A stretch of 64,000 nt of DNA from Saccharum officinarum (GCA_020631735.1 CM036221.1:17465381-17529380), one strand, 5' to 3'. Shown: positions 50,050-60,143, numbered from the stretch's first letter. Numbers and translations are program-made. Notes: generated from the sequence alone by a model not told the origin.

Positions 50050-50340
50050 AACAACCCCCGCTGCCGCTCCTTGATCTGGGGAGCGGCAAGGCTGCCGCTC
50101 CCCAGATCAAGGAGCGGCAACGGGGCTGAAGGAGCGGCAAGGCTGCCGCTCCCTAAATCAAGGAGCGGCAACGGGGGGTTGTTCTGCTGGCACACTTGCC
50201 TTGCCGCTCCTTCAGGGGGGTTGCGGCAGCCCCGTGCCACTTTTTCGCCACTGCCACGTCAGCAGCATTGCCGCTCCTCCACGTGGGGAGCGGCAAAGTT
50301 GAAATGCCGCTCCCTCGCGTGAGGAGCGGCCAAAAGTATT
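50050..50340. repeat. GCCGCTCC/GGAGCGGC palindrome array at the MULE right end
   Basis: At least six GCCGCTCC or GGAGCGGC motifs form back-to-back hairpins. The longest is a near-perfect inverted repeat of about 28 bp per arm around 50088 (tgatctggggagcggca and its complement). Two smaller hairpins lie at about 50270-50330. This block probably forms the subterminal part of the MULE terminal repeat. The GC-rich leader at 49780-50045 separates it from the transposase. Confidence 0.6.
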
Positions 50341-50513
50341 AGATATAAAAAAACTTTCGGTGCTAAAATTAAAAATAGTTTTTAAAAAGTGTTAAAAAAA
50401 ATCGCGTCAGTCAAGCACGACACTAAGCTAGCGATCACCTCGAGCGGATGACTGTTCATGAGCGCTATGGAGGAAAAGATCAAGTGCAGGTAGCAAATGA
50501 TGGACCAGGTCTG

Positions 50514-50765
50514 TCAATTTCTCATATTGGACATTCCAACTATAGCTGCATCTAACAATCCTTTAATCCTATAAAAAAATGTGCTACATGCCGTAGGCGA
50601 CTGAGGTGAGGTCTCCTGGCACGATAGCAGCGCCAAGCCACCCCTGCACTGGAGGGCAGAAGCAGCAGCAGCGAGAGGAGAGGAGGAGGTGGTGGTCGCC
50701 GTCGCGGGCCCGAGCAGCAGCAGCAGCACCGTCGCCGCCCTCAGCAGCGGCATCACCGTCGCCAT
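50514..50765 (-). CDS. Small secreted protein ORF or first exon, unknown family
   Basis: The ATG at 50765 in good monocot context (gATGGCGA) starts MATVMPLLRAATVLLLLLGP, a clear signal peptide. A low-complexity Thr/Ser/Ala stretch follows, then ALQCRGGLALLSCQ and three cysteines, for 83 residues to the stop. It slightly recalls secreted Cys-rich families but lacks a complete lipid-transfer-protein pattern. The last ~20 residues may be intron read-through. A TATA box lies about 195 bp upstream. The MULE end is only about 170 bp downstream, so the gene could have been cut by that insertion. Confidence 0.4.
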   Translation of the reverse strand: MATVMPLLRAATVLLLLLGPATATTTSSSPLAAAASALQCRGGLALLSCQETSPQSPTACSTFFYRIKGLLDAAIVGMSNMRN

Positions 50766-50956
50766 CGTACCACGGGCCACAGCCACTCGATCCGTGAACC
50801 AGCTACTCCTACGACTGCACAGACGAGATGTGACCGGGCTGGCCTGGCCTACCACTGCTCCTCCACCTACACTACTACTTCTGAGGAGATGAGATGAGAG
50901 ATGGACGGTACTCCATTGTTATCCGATGACGGGGGACGAAGGAAGAGCCGCTTTGT

Positions 50957-50966
50957 TATATACAGT
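50957..50966 (-). promoter_or_regulatory. TATA box for the small secreted ORF
   Basis: The minus strand reads ctgtatataac, followed by a leader with ctcatctcatctcctc pyrimidine tracts before the ATG at 50765. Position and motif support a core promoter. Confidence 0.45.
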
Positions 50967-50999
50967 ACTACCGTAGGAGTGTAGCTCTACAGCTAAAGG

Positions 51000-51300
51000 G
51001 TCGGCGGGTACCCACACAGAACGGTACGGATATTTTCCGACCGTATTCGAGACCGAATCCGTTTAGAGTGATTTTAATCCGTCCGTATCCGAGTCTGGAT
51101 ATTTAACATCCGATACCGTATCCGTATCCGAATATTTAAATCACATATTTATGATGTCGATATCCAATCGTATCCTATCCGTCATTTTTTATACTATCCG
51201 TATTCGAATCCGAATCCGGACATAAATACGAAAACAAATACGATATCAGTGATATCCGTCCGTATCTGATCCGTTTTCATCACACATCATCAACTGCAGA
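51000..51300. repeat. ATCCGTATCCGAAT-rich dispersed repeat
   Basis: It contains many copies of tatccgtatcc, attcgaatcc and related words, with gcgggtaccc at the left side. This is typical of a grass MITE class with short subterminal repeats. No coding sequence is present and I could not define terminal repeats. Confidence 0.45.
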
Positions 51301-51331
51301 ACCTCAGGCCGGTGGTGACACTAAATACATT

Positions 51332-51575
51332 GGCCTTGTTTAGATGCCCAAATTCACCCCTATATTTCACTATGCAAAAAGAAGATTTCCCATCACATCG
51401 AAATGTCGGCATATGTATGGAGTACTAAATGTAGATAAAATCAAAAACTAATTGCACAGTTTTGTTGTACTTTACGAGACGAACATTTCGAGCCTAATTA
51501 GTCAAAAATTAGACAATTTTTACCGCATAAAAACAAAAGCAATTCGGTGCCCGAATCGGACATCTAAACGAGGCC
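51332..51575. mobile_element. Tourist-like MITE (GGCCTTGTTTAGAT type)
   Basis: The ends ggccttgtttagatgccca and (reverse-complemented) ggcctcgtttagatgtccg are inverted repeats. The interior has the conserved gcacagttttgttgt...gagcctaattagtc core shared by several nearby elements. It is non-coding, 244 bp. Confidence 0.75.
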
Positions 51576-51813
51576 CCTGTCCCAGCTACAGTAGCTCTGT
51601 GGGTGTAGTGCGTAGGTGAGAGCCACATTCTAGACCCTTGGCCTGCTCATCCACGATCGTTTTGACCGGTTTCGAAACGATTTGCATTTGCATTGCATGC
51701 GTTACACGGTTGGAGACCGCGATCTCACGTGTCGGGGCAGGAGTATATCCTGTGCCTGCCAGCGCATTGTTCATTGTCATGTACTACTAGAGTACTAGAG
51801 GTATACTCCGTAT

Positions 51814-52848
51814 CTAGATCCTGAGCTTGTGGTTATGTACAGTATCCATCATGAATAATGAGCTACTGTAGAAGTAGAAGCGTATGTATCCGTAAACTGT
51901 ACTGCGTACTAGTATACGGTACTGATGTTGCTGCGACCAATACGTAGACTTGTCTTTGGGACTGGACTTTGGAGTACTAGTAGAGGCCTGGCCGGTGGCC
52001 GGACAGGATGACAGCCATGCAAGGCTGGCCTCCATGGACGGTGGCGGCGGTGGGCACGGACCGTCGCCGTGTAGCGGGCACCGTGGCCAGGCTGGAGCCG
52101 GCAATGCGTGGACCGGCGGCAGGGGCGCCGATGGAGCCGGAGCGGAGAACGCCGGCGGTGTTGGTGCCCTCGGAGGTGGTGCCGCGGACGGAGCCACGGA
52201 CAACACCACCGAATGCCGCGATGGTGGTGCGACGTTGGCACGACGGCGTCCTCCGAAGCGGCGTCCTACAGGAGAACGACCGCGGTTCCTGTCGAGGTCG
52301 CGGCGATCACCACGAAGGCGGTAGCCGCAGCGCTCGCGAAGGACATCGCGGATGTCTTGGAGAAGCTCGCCTTGGAGGCGGTGGTTGCCGAAGTGTATGC
52401 TCAATGTGCGGGCACGGTTGTATGTCATCCATACAATCTGGAGAAGAAGGGCAGCCGAAGGAGCAAAATTACGACGAGGGTACGGCATTGTTACCTTCGG
52501 ATTAGGTTGCTCCCCTCGACAATGTTCTAACTAGTTGAGCTATTCTCTGTGTTGGGGAAGAAGAACGAGGTGCTGATAACGTGTTGCGAGCAGAAATTGC
52601 GAGTAACAGAGAGAATGTAAAATGAACTCGGGGTCTCTTTATTCATTGATCACAGGGGTATATATACACAATATCGGGGAAGGGTAACTCTCCTCACACG
52701 CAACCACGATGTACATTTGCGTCGTGGGGGAACCTCCCGTTAGGGACACGGTCTTCGCGGGGAAGTCTTCCCCACGTACGAAGTCGTTGAGATCGTGGAG
52801 ATAGGACCGAGAGGAAATACGAGAAATTGGATGAGATCACCCCCAACA
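51814..52848 (-). mobile_element. Truncated Copia-like element with one LTR
   Basis: Read on the minus strand, an LTR of 267 bp (52848-52582, TGTTGGGGGTGATC...GCAACA) has a TATA box (tgtatatatacccc) and a polyadenylation-like aatgaataaag. A Copia-type priming region, cgttatcagcacc, follows. The internal part (about 52488-51814) opens with MPYPRRNFAPSAALLLQIVW and an Arg-rich segment, then a Pro/Ala-rich stretch, and has no protease, integrase or RT. The second LTR is absent or unrecognisable. Confidence 0.6.
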
Positions 52849-53133
52849 AAATATTTCATAACACTATTTAAGCGCACCGGGTGGGGCAGGCAGAGGCAGG
52901 CACCCGCTTGACCTCCCCCAGGACATGGGGGAGAGAGGAACAGTGTGGAGGTAGTAATGGTTGGAGTAGCACTGTAGCACGCTGCTTTTTAAGCCGATCA
53001 GCGCGGCGCTGGGAGCAGCTCTCAGAATTACACACATCTTTACACTTGTGAGTGCTCTTCTCGTGCTGCTGTGTTCGTCGTCAGAATTCCACACTTGTGA
53101 GTGCTCTCCTTGTGCTATTCGTTCTTCATAGGC
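52849..53133. other. Spacer with no recognised feature
   Basis: It contains two copies of an acttgtgagtgctct segment about 55 bp apart (near 53044 and 53092), an imperfect local duplication. No gene was seen. Confidence 0.35.
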
Positions 53134-53455
53134 AGTGTTTAGATCTAAAATTCAAAATTCCAAAAGTGTCACATTGAATAGGTGTGGCATTTGCATGGAG
53201 AATTAAATATAGATGAAATAAAAAACTAATTCAGTTTGCTTCTAAATTACGAGACAAATCTAATGAGCCTAATTAGGACGTGATTAGACACTAAACTGCT
53301 ACATTAACACATGCTCTAATGATGAATTAATTAGGCTTAATAAATTCGTCTTAGAGTTTACAGACGAGTTTCATAATTATTTTGTTTTAATATCCAAGAA
53401 CCTCTTTCAATATCTCACGAAATATCCCATATGACAAGAAAAAAAACGCCCTTAG
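53134..53455. mobile_element. Tourist-like MITE, diverged
   Basis: It starts ggcagtgtttagatct and carries the family core gagcctaattagg, then an inverted half with attaggcttaataaattcgtct. The second core in opposite orientation suggests a fused or nested pair. The right end near ccctta is approximate. Confidence 0.55.
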
Positions 53456-53624
53456 TAGTTTCTTCTTCTCCGATCCCTTTCATTGATTTCTGAGTACTGG
53501 ACTTTGGAGCACAGGCCGCCGCTGGCCGCGGTGGCTCGACAGGATGGTTTATGGGCCGGGTAGGCAGCAGGCTGCAGAGAAGCCCAGAGAAGCAGCCTTC
53601 AACAGACGAGAGAGAGTGCTGTAA

Positions 53625-53852
53625 GGGACTGTTTGGTTCAGTCTGTTAAACTTTAACAGGTGTTGACTATGAGGTTGATTATAGGATATTCAGATACTAA
53701 TAATGGACTAATTAGGCTTAATAGATTCATCTTGTAAATTAATCACAATCTGTGTAATTAGTTTTCGTAATTAGTCTATGTTTAACACTCCATACATATC
53801 TCAAGTATTCAATATGATAGATGTTAAAAAAATAAAGTTAACCAAACACCTC
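53625..53852. mobile_element. Tourist-like MITE
   Basis: The ends gggactgtttggttcagt and (reverse-complemented) gaggtgtttggttaacttt are inverted repeats. The interior holds gactaattaggcttaatag and the cactccatacat motif of this family. It is 228 bp and non-coding. Confidence 0.7.
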
Positions 53853-54209
53853 ATGAGAGCAAGCTCAATAAGCTTGGCATATAGCCAAGCCATGATATTT
53901 GGAGACAACAACAGCAGATGGCAGCATCACTTTTTATTCTCTACATGCTACGCAGTGGAGGTCACACCAGGCCCTGCATGCAAACATTGGTAAGCGACCG
54001 GCGCCCAAACTTGCGCCCTGTAGAATTCTCTCTCCTCCGCGTTAGATTTTGCTAAGGGCCTGTTTAGTTCGAAAATTTTTTAAAAAAAAATCACGGTGGC
54101 TGACTGTAATATTTTTGTTGTTATTTGGTAATTAATGTTCAATTATGGACTAACTAGGCTTAAAAGATTCGTCTCGTGATTTACAGCTAAATTGTGTAAT
54201 TAGTTTTAT

Positions 54210-55699
54210 TTTTTTCTCTCGAATACGCAAAAGATTTGCGTATCATTGCAATTAAGAAGAAGAAGAGAGTTTTCAGTACAAACGACGCACATCTAGCGCG
54301 CTAGGTGGTCTAATGTCCGGACCAACCTAGCAAACTGCTCCCTGGTTCGATATTACATAAATAGAACAACCAACGTGCTAACACCGCCGCACCCTACGGG
54401 CCTTCCACGAAGAGCTCGCACGCGCGCCCATTGAACGCTGAAAACAGCGCGTCAAGTGCCTCCACATGGCTCGACGACAAGGTCCCAAAACGCAAGGCGT
54501 CGAGTATCCCCTTGGGCGCAGGTGAAACCGTAGCGGACGGCGGCGCAATCCCCAACCGCTGCTCGAGGAGTACCTAGCCTCACCGGGAGGCCGGTATGTG
54601 TGCCAACGGTTGGGCGGCAATCCGTGTGCTCCTACGCCTGACAGGCAGGGGCCTCCTGGCTCTCGCCCTATGTCACGGTGGAGAGGCAATCAGGGGCGGC
54701 TCCCGCACGACCCGCACCTCATCCACAAACCGTGCGAGGCGCCGAGCGGCCTCGCGCGGCGTGGGCGTCTCGTCGCCAATCTCGACGTCGGGCTGACCCA
54801 CCCGAGGAGGTGTGAGCAGTGCCAAGTCCTACGCCGACGGCTGAGGCGAGAGGGCAGCCGCCACCGGAGGCGGCTCCGCAAACCCCGGGGGGACAGCCAC
54901 GTCGCCAAACTCGACGTCGGGATGACCCACCCGAGGAGGTGTGAGCTGCGCCAGCTCCTGCGCCGACGGCTGAGGCAAGAGGACGGCCGCCACCGGAGGC
55001 GGCTCGGCGAACCCCGGGGGGCGGCCTCAATAGAGCAGCTCACAACGAACGCGGCGGCTAGGAGCTCCTCCAGCATCGGGTCAAAGGAGACGACCCAAGC
55101 TGGAGGACCGTCGGCCGCACACATCGCCTCCGCAAGCGGGTCGTGCTCCGGGAGGCACAGCGCGGGCGCCCCCACGGTGGAGCCCGGCGGCGCTTGGGCG
55201 GCATCGGCCGAACAACCGTTGCCGTCGGTGGCGACACACGTTGCCGCCGCGACGTCGTCCGGCTGTGCGATGCCCGTCCCGCTGGGCAACTCGTCGACGG
55301 ACCCTGCCGACCTCTCGCGACGCCTCCGACGCTTGCGTCGTCCCCGCCCTCGCCGCCGTCGAACACCAGAGGGGGGGACGGTGGTGCTTGTCGTGGCTCC
55401 ACCAAGACCATGCGAACCAGCAAGATCCGTCGGCCTAACGGAATGGACCACTGCACGACCCCCTGAAGCACGATCGCCCACGTGCCTTGGCTGCTTGCAG
55501 TCACGCGCAATGTGACGAAAGCCCCTGCACCGCAGACATCGCTGGGGCAGCCTGCAGGCGGCCACTCGGTGGGCGGATGAGAGGCAGTTGAAGCACTTGC
55601 CGTGCAGATCGGTCGGGATGCGCCTCGGTGGTCGACGACTTGGTAACTGACCCCCGCGAGCTGGGCCAAGCGGCACAACCGGGGCGGTCACATTGCGCG
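54210..55699 (-). mobile_element. ORF1-only LINE (non-LTR retrotransposon)
   Basis: The plus-strand lower edge reads ttattttttt followed by ctctcgaatacgcaaaag. On the minus strand this is the stereotyped 3' tail of grass L1-type LINEs ending in an A-run. The element carries the ORF1 zinc-knuckle and C-terminal regions but has no endonuclease or reverse transcriptase. At about 1.5 kb it is therefore an internally deleted, non-autonomous form, not a simple 5' truncation. Confidence 0.7.
54394..55699 (-). pseudogene. LINE ORF1-like protein with two CCHC zinc knuckles
   Basis: Two C-X2-C-X4-H-X4-C knuckles, CFNCLSSAHRVAAC and CLRCRGFRHIARDC, lie at about 55595-55497, as in plant L1 ORF1 proteins that bind nucleic acid. 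A long Arg-rich then variable region follows, then a Pro-rich part containing an in-frame 129-bp tandem duplication (54771-55028; unit text VPPGFAEPPPVAA..LTPPRVG). The end carries RRLARFVDEV, STRIAAQPLAHIPAS and a stop at 54394. The reading frame changes between the knuckle region and the duplicated region (near 55030), and in-frame stops occur (near 54820 and near the IASPP site), so it is not functional. Confidence 0.68.
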
Positions 55700-55874
55700 T
55701 CATGCATGTGTCCAAAGATTGATGTGACAAGGAAACTGAAAATTTTTGGGAAAGTTTTTGGAACTAAACAGACCTAAGTTGTTTTGGCTATAAGCCTTGT
55801 ATCTGCTCTAAGTACTGCTTTGTGTTCACCTTTCTTGTCCGTAGCACTGTAGTTGCATTATCATCTCCTCCGCG

Positions 55875-56120
55875 GGTCCAGTTTAGTTCCCCAAGAATTT
55901 TGCAAAATTTTTCACATTCCCCGTCACATCGAATCTTTGGACGCATGCATGAAGCATTAAATATAAATAAAAAATAAAACTAATTACACAGTTTAGACGA
56001 AATCCACGAGACGAATCTTTTAAGCCTAATTAGACTATGATTGGACACTAATTGTCAAATAACACCGAAAATACTACAGTATCTATTTTACCAAATTTTT
56101 TTTTGCATCTAAACAGGCCC
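55875..56120. mobile_element. Tourist-like MITE
   Basis: It runs from ggtccagtttagttcccc to catctaaacaggccc, with the family core acgcatgcatgaagcatt and gcctaattagactatg. It is about 246 bp, non-coding, and sits directly upstream of the signal-peptide exon at 56149. Confidence 0.7.
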
Positions 56121-56148
56121 ATACATCTTAATCCGTGCCAGGCCCAAG

Positions 56149-56371
56149 ATGGCAGTGGGGTGCGGCTGCAGATCTCCAACATTTATCATCTTCCAGCTGC
56201 TCTTGATTCTTGCTGCTGGTGGGACCGTGGTCATCGCCGCCGCACACGCTCCTCCACTTCCCGCGCCGATCGATGTTGCTGGGACTGTGGCGTTCGCGGC
56301 AGCTCCTGCTCCACATCCCGCGCCCATAAATGACTGTCCAGCCTCCATCTACGAGGCTATCTACGCTCGTG
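56149..56371 (+). pseudogene. Signal-peptide first exon of a disrupted gene
   Basis: The ATG opens MAVGCGCRSPTFIIFQLLLI, a signal peptide. A Pro/Ala-rich segment follows (APPLPAPIDVAGT and a near-repeat), then NDCPASIYEAIYARG before a GT at 56372. The phase (223 nt, one extra base) fits the acceptor at 57538, but the intervening 1.2 kb is stacked MITEs. Whether this exon and the protease-like exon belong to one gene is inference; joined, they would give only about 134 residues. Confidence 0.35.
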
Positions 56372-56861
56372 GTACTTTAAATTTATCTTTTTTTATACAT
56401 CCTAATCATCAAGATTCTCTCCTCTATACCTAATTCTTCTGCACTCATTCATCCTCTATATCATCCTCTATCCACTGTGGGACCCACTTGTCTCTTTATC
56501 TAAATATATCCATGTGAGATCTAGTTTTAAAAATTTATTGAAACGAATTTAATAGTGCAATCGGAATTTAATTTGAATTTTTGGTTCGTGAGTTATAATA
56601 TTTTTTTTGTTACGGAAAAAAGTGAGGTCCACTGCTGCACTCTCTCCCACGTTCTCGCTCTATGTGGCGTGGCCGCTGCCTCCTCACGCGCGCACGCTCT
56701 CTGCGTGGGGGCCGCGCTGTACCGGGCGTCCGCTACGTCCGCTTGATTTAGCGGATGAGCGCAGCTCCGGGACGATACCGCACGGGATAGCGGATGCCGC
56801 TGCAGGGTTTTTTCACGCTACACGTGTTTACAGGATGGCTATCCCGGATCCGATGCAGACA

Positions 56862-57108
56862 GTCTTAGAAGTTGGCATTTTGACATTGTAGTGAACTGTA
56901 GTATTTCGTTTGTATTTGGTAAAAATTGTCCAAACATTGACTAATTAGGCTCAAAACGTTCGTCTCGCAAAGTACAACAAGACTGTACAATTAGTTTTTA
57001 ATTTCATCTACATTTAGTACTCTATACATGTGTCAATATTTTAATGTGGTGAGAATCTTCTTTTTACGTAATGGAATTTGACGACAAACTTTGGAAACTA
57101 AACCTGGG
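56862..57108. mobile_element. Tourist-like MITE, reverse orientation
   Basis: It contains gactaattaggctcaaaacg, gcaaagtacaacaagactgt and agtactctatacatgtgtc, the reverse-oriented family core, and ends tttggaaactaaacctgggc. About 247 bp. Confidence 0.65.
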
Positions 57109-57173
57109 CTATGCTCTACGGCACGTATCCCGCACCCATAATTCTTTGCTATCATAAATGTCACTACCTTTCT

Positions 57174-57538
57174 ATACAGGTCTTGATCGGATGTCTTCAA
57201 AATTTCAAATTTTTACTTTTCGTCCCATTACATTAAAGTCTTGTTTAGTTCGGGTGAAAAGTTGAAAACTTTTCAAGATTCTCAGCACATTAAATCTTTG
57301 CACATATGCATAGAGCATTAAATGTAGGTAAAAAATAACTAATTGCATAGTTTGTTTGTAATTTGGGAGACGAATCTTTTGAGCCTACTTAGATTATGGT
57401 GGGACAATAATTTTCAAATACAAACGAAAGTGCTACAGAATTTTTCAGACAATTTTTTTGCCCGTCTAAATTAGGCCTGAATCTTTAAACACATGCATGG
57501 AGAATTAAATATAGATAAAAAAATAATTAATTGTACAG
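57174..57538. mobile_element. MITE nested inside a MITE
   Basis: An outer MITE starts near 57174 (caggtcttgatcggatg), is interrupted at about 57236, and resumes at about 57479 with ctttaaacacatgcatggag. Between them sits a complete relative (57236-57478, aagtcttgtttagttcggg...gtctaaattaggcctg). The outer copy breaks off at ttgtacag, exactly where the protease-like exon begins. Confidence 0.6.
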
Positions 57539-57720
57539 TTGCACTGCCTATACCACCCAAGAATTTGTTCTACAATGACCCAGTGTATGGGTTGTGCTTG
57601 TACTTGTGGCAGACTGACGAGTTCAAGACTCAGATTCTAGGTAACCGAGTGACTCGGTCCTTCGAGACCGTCTTCGACATTCAAGGGAAGAAGTTTGGTT
57701 TGAGAAGCGCAGCTTGTTGA
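57539..57720 (+). pseudogene. C-terminal exon resembling an A1 aspartyl protease
   Basis: The frame ALPIPPKNLFYNDPVYGLCL then ILGNRVTRSFETVFDIQGKK ends FGLRSAAC-stop. The ILGN..xxx..FD...FG pattern closing with a cysteine is typical of the last part of plant nepenthesin-type aspartyl proteases. The two active-site regions are nowhere in the window, so this is a fragment of about 60 residues. The sequence after the stop looks like a genuine 3' UTR (aatgtaaaaataaac near 57805). Confidence 0.45.
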
Positions 57721-58449
57721 TTCTTCTACTTGCTGCTCATGTGAGTGCTTGAAGCATATCCAACATTGTACTTATTCTGCTGCTCAACCCCATCGTGTGT
57801 AATGTAAAAATAAACTAATGTTGATTGCCCCCACTCTCTCGTATCTATACATGCAGGTGTACGTGATTGGCCAGGGAGGCGAACTCGGATGGGGTTTTGC
57901 TGTGTCTCTCTCTGTGCAGGCCCTCGTGTGACCTGATTGTGAGGGGATGGATAGGTTGATTGATGTGGGAGTGCTGTTGCAGGATCCGGGGCTGCACCTG
58001 CACTTTCGGTGCTGCTACATGCTGCTGCTAGTCTTCTACCGTGGAGTAGTACTCTACCACAGTCAGTGTTTTATTAGACTTTGAAGCCTGCTTTATTTAT
58101 GTTGTCGTTAATTAGTTTTGCATGGGTCATCGGTCATGTATGTGTGCACTTTCAACTTGATCATTTGTGTGCGCTACTAGTAGCCTCTGGGCTATCATCG
58201 TTGGTGGTATGATGATAATGCTAATGTGTAACCGTGAGAATGTCTTGTCCAAAGTACTTTGATTGGACTGCAGAAAGTGCTTGGTGCTGGCCATCACTAT
58301 TCACCGATGCATGCATGCTCGCGTTCACGAACGGTTCAATCGCTAAATACATACGAAAGTGCTACCGTGTCTAAATTCTATTTTTTTTCATCTAAACAGC
58401 CCCTTGTTGCAGCTCGCCAGATCTGCTCTTCTCGTTCACACACCTCCTG
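57721..58449. other. 3' flank of the protease-like fragment with a half MITE
   Basis: Mostly non-coding, UTR-like sequence. Around 58335-58405 lies the right half of a Tourist-like MITE (acatacgaaagtgctaccg...catctaaacagcccc). No gene was found. Confidence 0.4.
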
Positions 58450-58775
58450 CTAAGTTCATTTCTTAAAGTTTAGTCTCTATAGACACATGTATAGAGTATA
58501 GGGTATATAGCTAGACTAAAAAATAATTAATTACATAGATAGCGTCTAATTTGCGAGACGAATCTTTTAAGTCTAATTAGTCTATGATTTAACAATGTTG
58601 TGCTATAATAAACTACAGTAAACATGACCGACGGGTTAATTAGGCTTAATAAATTCGTCTCGCTTAATATTGGGGACTTCTATAATTTATTTTATTATTA
58701 CTATCCGAACACTCTTACGTAACATCTCGATATAACAGCCGATTTGACGTGTCCTAGATTTAAACAAGGCCTTTC
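58450..58775. mobile_element. Diverged Tourist-like MITE
   Basis: It carries gcgagacgaatcttttaagt and a second inverted core (ttaattaggcttaataaattcg), ending tagatttaaacaaggcct. This two-core structure resembles the element at 53134. Borders are approximate. Confidence 0.55.
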
Positions 58776-59371
58776 GAGGACTAGACGTGTGTAGAACTGA
58801 CAGAGGCACGACCGCACAACAGCACAAGCAGGCAGCTGAGGCACCGGAGACCGGACAGCAAGCAAGTTTTGTTTTGAGAAAAATTCCCAATGCCATTGAA
58901 TCTATAGCTTTCTTTCATTGCCATTGGTTCCATTTTATGCCATCACCGTTAACTTGCATACAAAATCACCGTTACTGGAGGCCGCCCGGAGGTAGAAACT
59001 CTAACCTGCCAGTGGCCGTCGTGCGAGCACTTCCGTTCCATTCACCGATTCATGCGCGGAATCGTGCTCTCCCGTGCCGGGCCGTTGTTCTTCTCGCTCG
59101 GTCCAGTGCGTTTCAACAAAAGGAGTCCGCCAGACAGCAGCAAGGTGCCGGCTTGGCTCAGCTGCTCGACACTCGCGCGCGGCAGCCGGCACGGCGTGAA
59201 CCGCCAGGGCGCCGTGTGACGCAGGTCACAGGGTGTTGCCGGAACGACTCGCAGCAGGACGAATGCGACGATCGGTTTCGCTATTTGGACTGCCGTCCTG
59301 GTCCACAGGCCCGAGCCGTTGGATGAATGGCAGCTGGCAGAGAGATGTTGGAAATCCTAACAGTAATTTAA
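58776..59371. other. Region without a recognised gene
   Basis: A 179-codon frame on the plus strand (58787-59326) is open, but it has no recognisable domain, a composition like random GC-rich DNA, and no promoter. I see no other feature. Confidence 0.35.
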
Positions 59372-59515
59372 GAAGGGCCCTGTTCTGCAAGTCATGTTTC
59401 GGCTTGTTTCAGCTTATTTCAGCTTATTCTCTCTCACAGAACACTATTGAATCAGCCGAAACCAGCCGACTTTTCCACCAGCCGAACCAGCCCAAGAGCT
59501 CAAACAGCGCTTAGC
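59372..59515. mobile_element. Short MITE with TTTCAGCTTATT motifs
   Basis: A block of about 144 bp starts agggccctgttctgcaag, has repeated cttgtttcagcttatttcagc and ends in gccgaaccagcc motifs and aacagcgctta. These inverted words are typical of a small, abundant grass MITE. No clear target duplication is seen. Confidence 0.5.
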
Positions 59516-60143
59516 TCAGACCTTATCAGTAGGGGAATGTTGATATTTTAGTTCCTGTATGTCAATTAGATGCAAAACAAAAAAAAACATGTTTTTATTC
59601 TTTTTGGTTTCTAAAGGTAAAAACTGTATCAACATTTTTTCCTCCACTCTCACTTGTTCGTTCCTTCCCCTCTCAATTGCTGGCCACCTGAGTTTCGTGC
59701 CAACGGTTTTATTATCACAGCACAGGATGTGGAATGGATGGGCTAATTCACCTTGATACTTACTCAATTATGTAAGTCACACAAGCAAAGGTTTGGTGAA
59801 TATGGCAACATATTGCGCATCTTATCACTGATATTTTTCCCTGAAAATTACTGGATCTCCTCACTGCTCAGAAAAAAAAATGTAGTTAGTTTAGCCAAAA
59901 GACAATGCAGTTTATCCAAAAGAGAAAAAAAAAACTGGACAGAAAATACATTATTGCATTAGACGAAATAATAAACTTGACTGGATAGGCTGAGATTTTG
60001 CTAAAACAAATGGTCACTCAACAAAATTGTTTTGACACTGGACGGTTTCTCATATGTATGTTTCATTTTATTTTGTATAGTGAAATCAAATTGGAGCAGG
60101 CTGCTATTCTGAATTATTACACATACACAAAGTTCTTGGACCC
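59516..60143. other. AT-rich spacer, no gene
   Basis: AT-rich DNA with A-runs and no frame supported by motifs on either strand. Confidence 0.4.

Larger units (their letters stand above)
10230..50345 (-). mobile_element. Degenerate MULE with MURA transposase and PMD gene, hosting nested retrotransposons
   Basis: This composite is defined by a MURA-type transposase pseudogene (49405-46623) and, in the same direction, a plant mobile domain gene that continues to about 10685. The right subterminal region has GGAGCGGC/GCCGCTCC hairpins (50050-50340). A related but eroded motif block, gagcgac...ggggcggcagcc, at about 10250-10310 has the orientation expected of the other terminal repeat. Borders are approximate and I found no target duplication. 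After subtracting the inserted LTR elements, the original element would be about 7-8 kb. Confidence 0.6.
54055..55772. mobile_element. MITE split by an inserted LINE
   Basis: The left part (54055-54209, gggcctgtttagttcg...gtgtaattagttttatt) and the right part (about 55700-55772, catgcatgtgtccaaagatt...ggaactaaacagacc) are the two halves of one Tourist-like MITE, as shown by intact relatives nearby. The insert is the LINE at 54210-55699. A few MITE bases are missing at the junction and no clear target duplication is seen. Confidence 0.65.

Noticed and set aside
51909..52530. Long frames on the plus strand over the Copia-like fragment
   Set aside because: They are shadows of the Pro/Ala-rich minus-strand internal region, read in the other direction.
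53778..53993. 71-codon plus-strand frame
   Set aside because: It overlaps a MITE border and has no motif or regulatory support.
58787..59326. 179-codon plus-strand frame
   Set aside because: No recognisable domain, no codon-bias evidence and no promoter. Likely a chance frame in GC-rich DNA.
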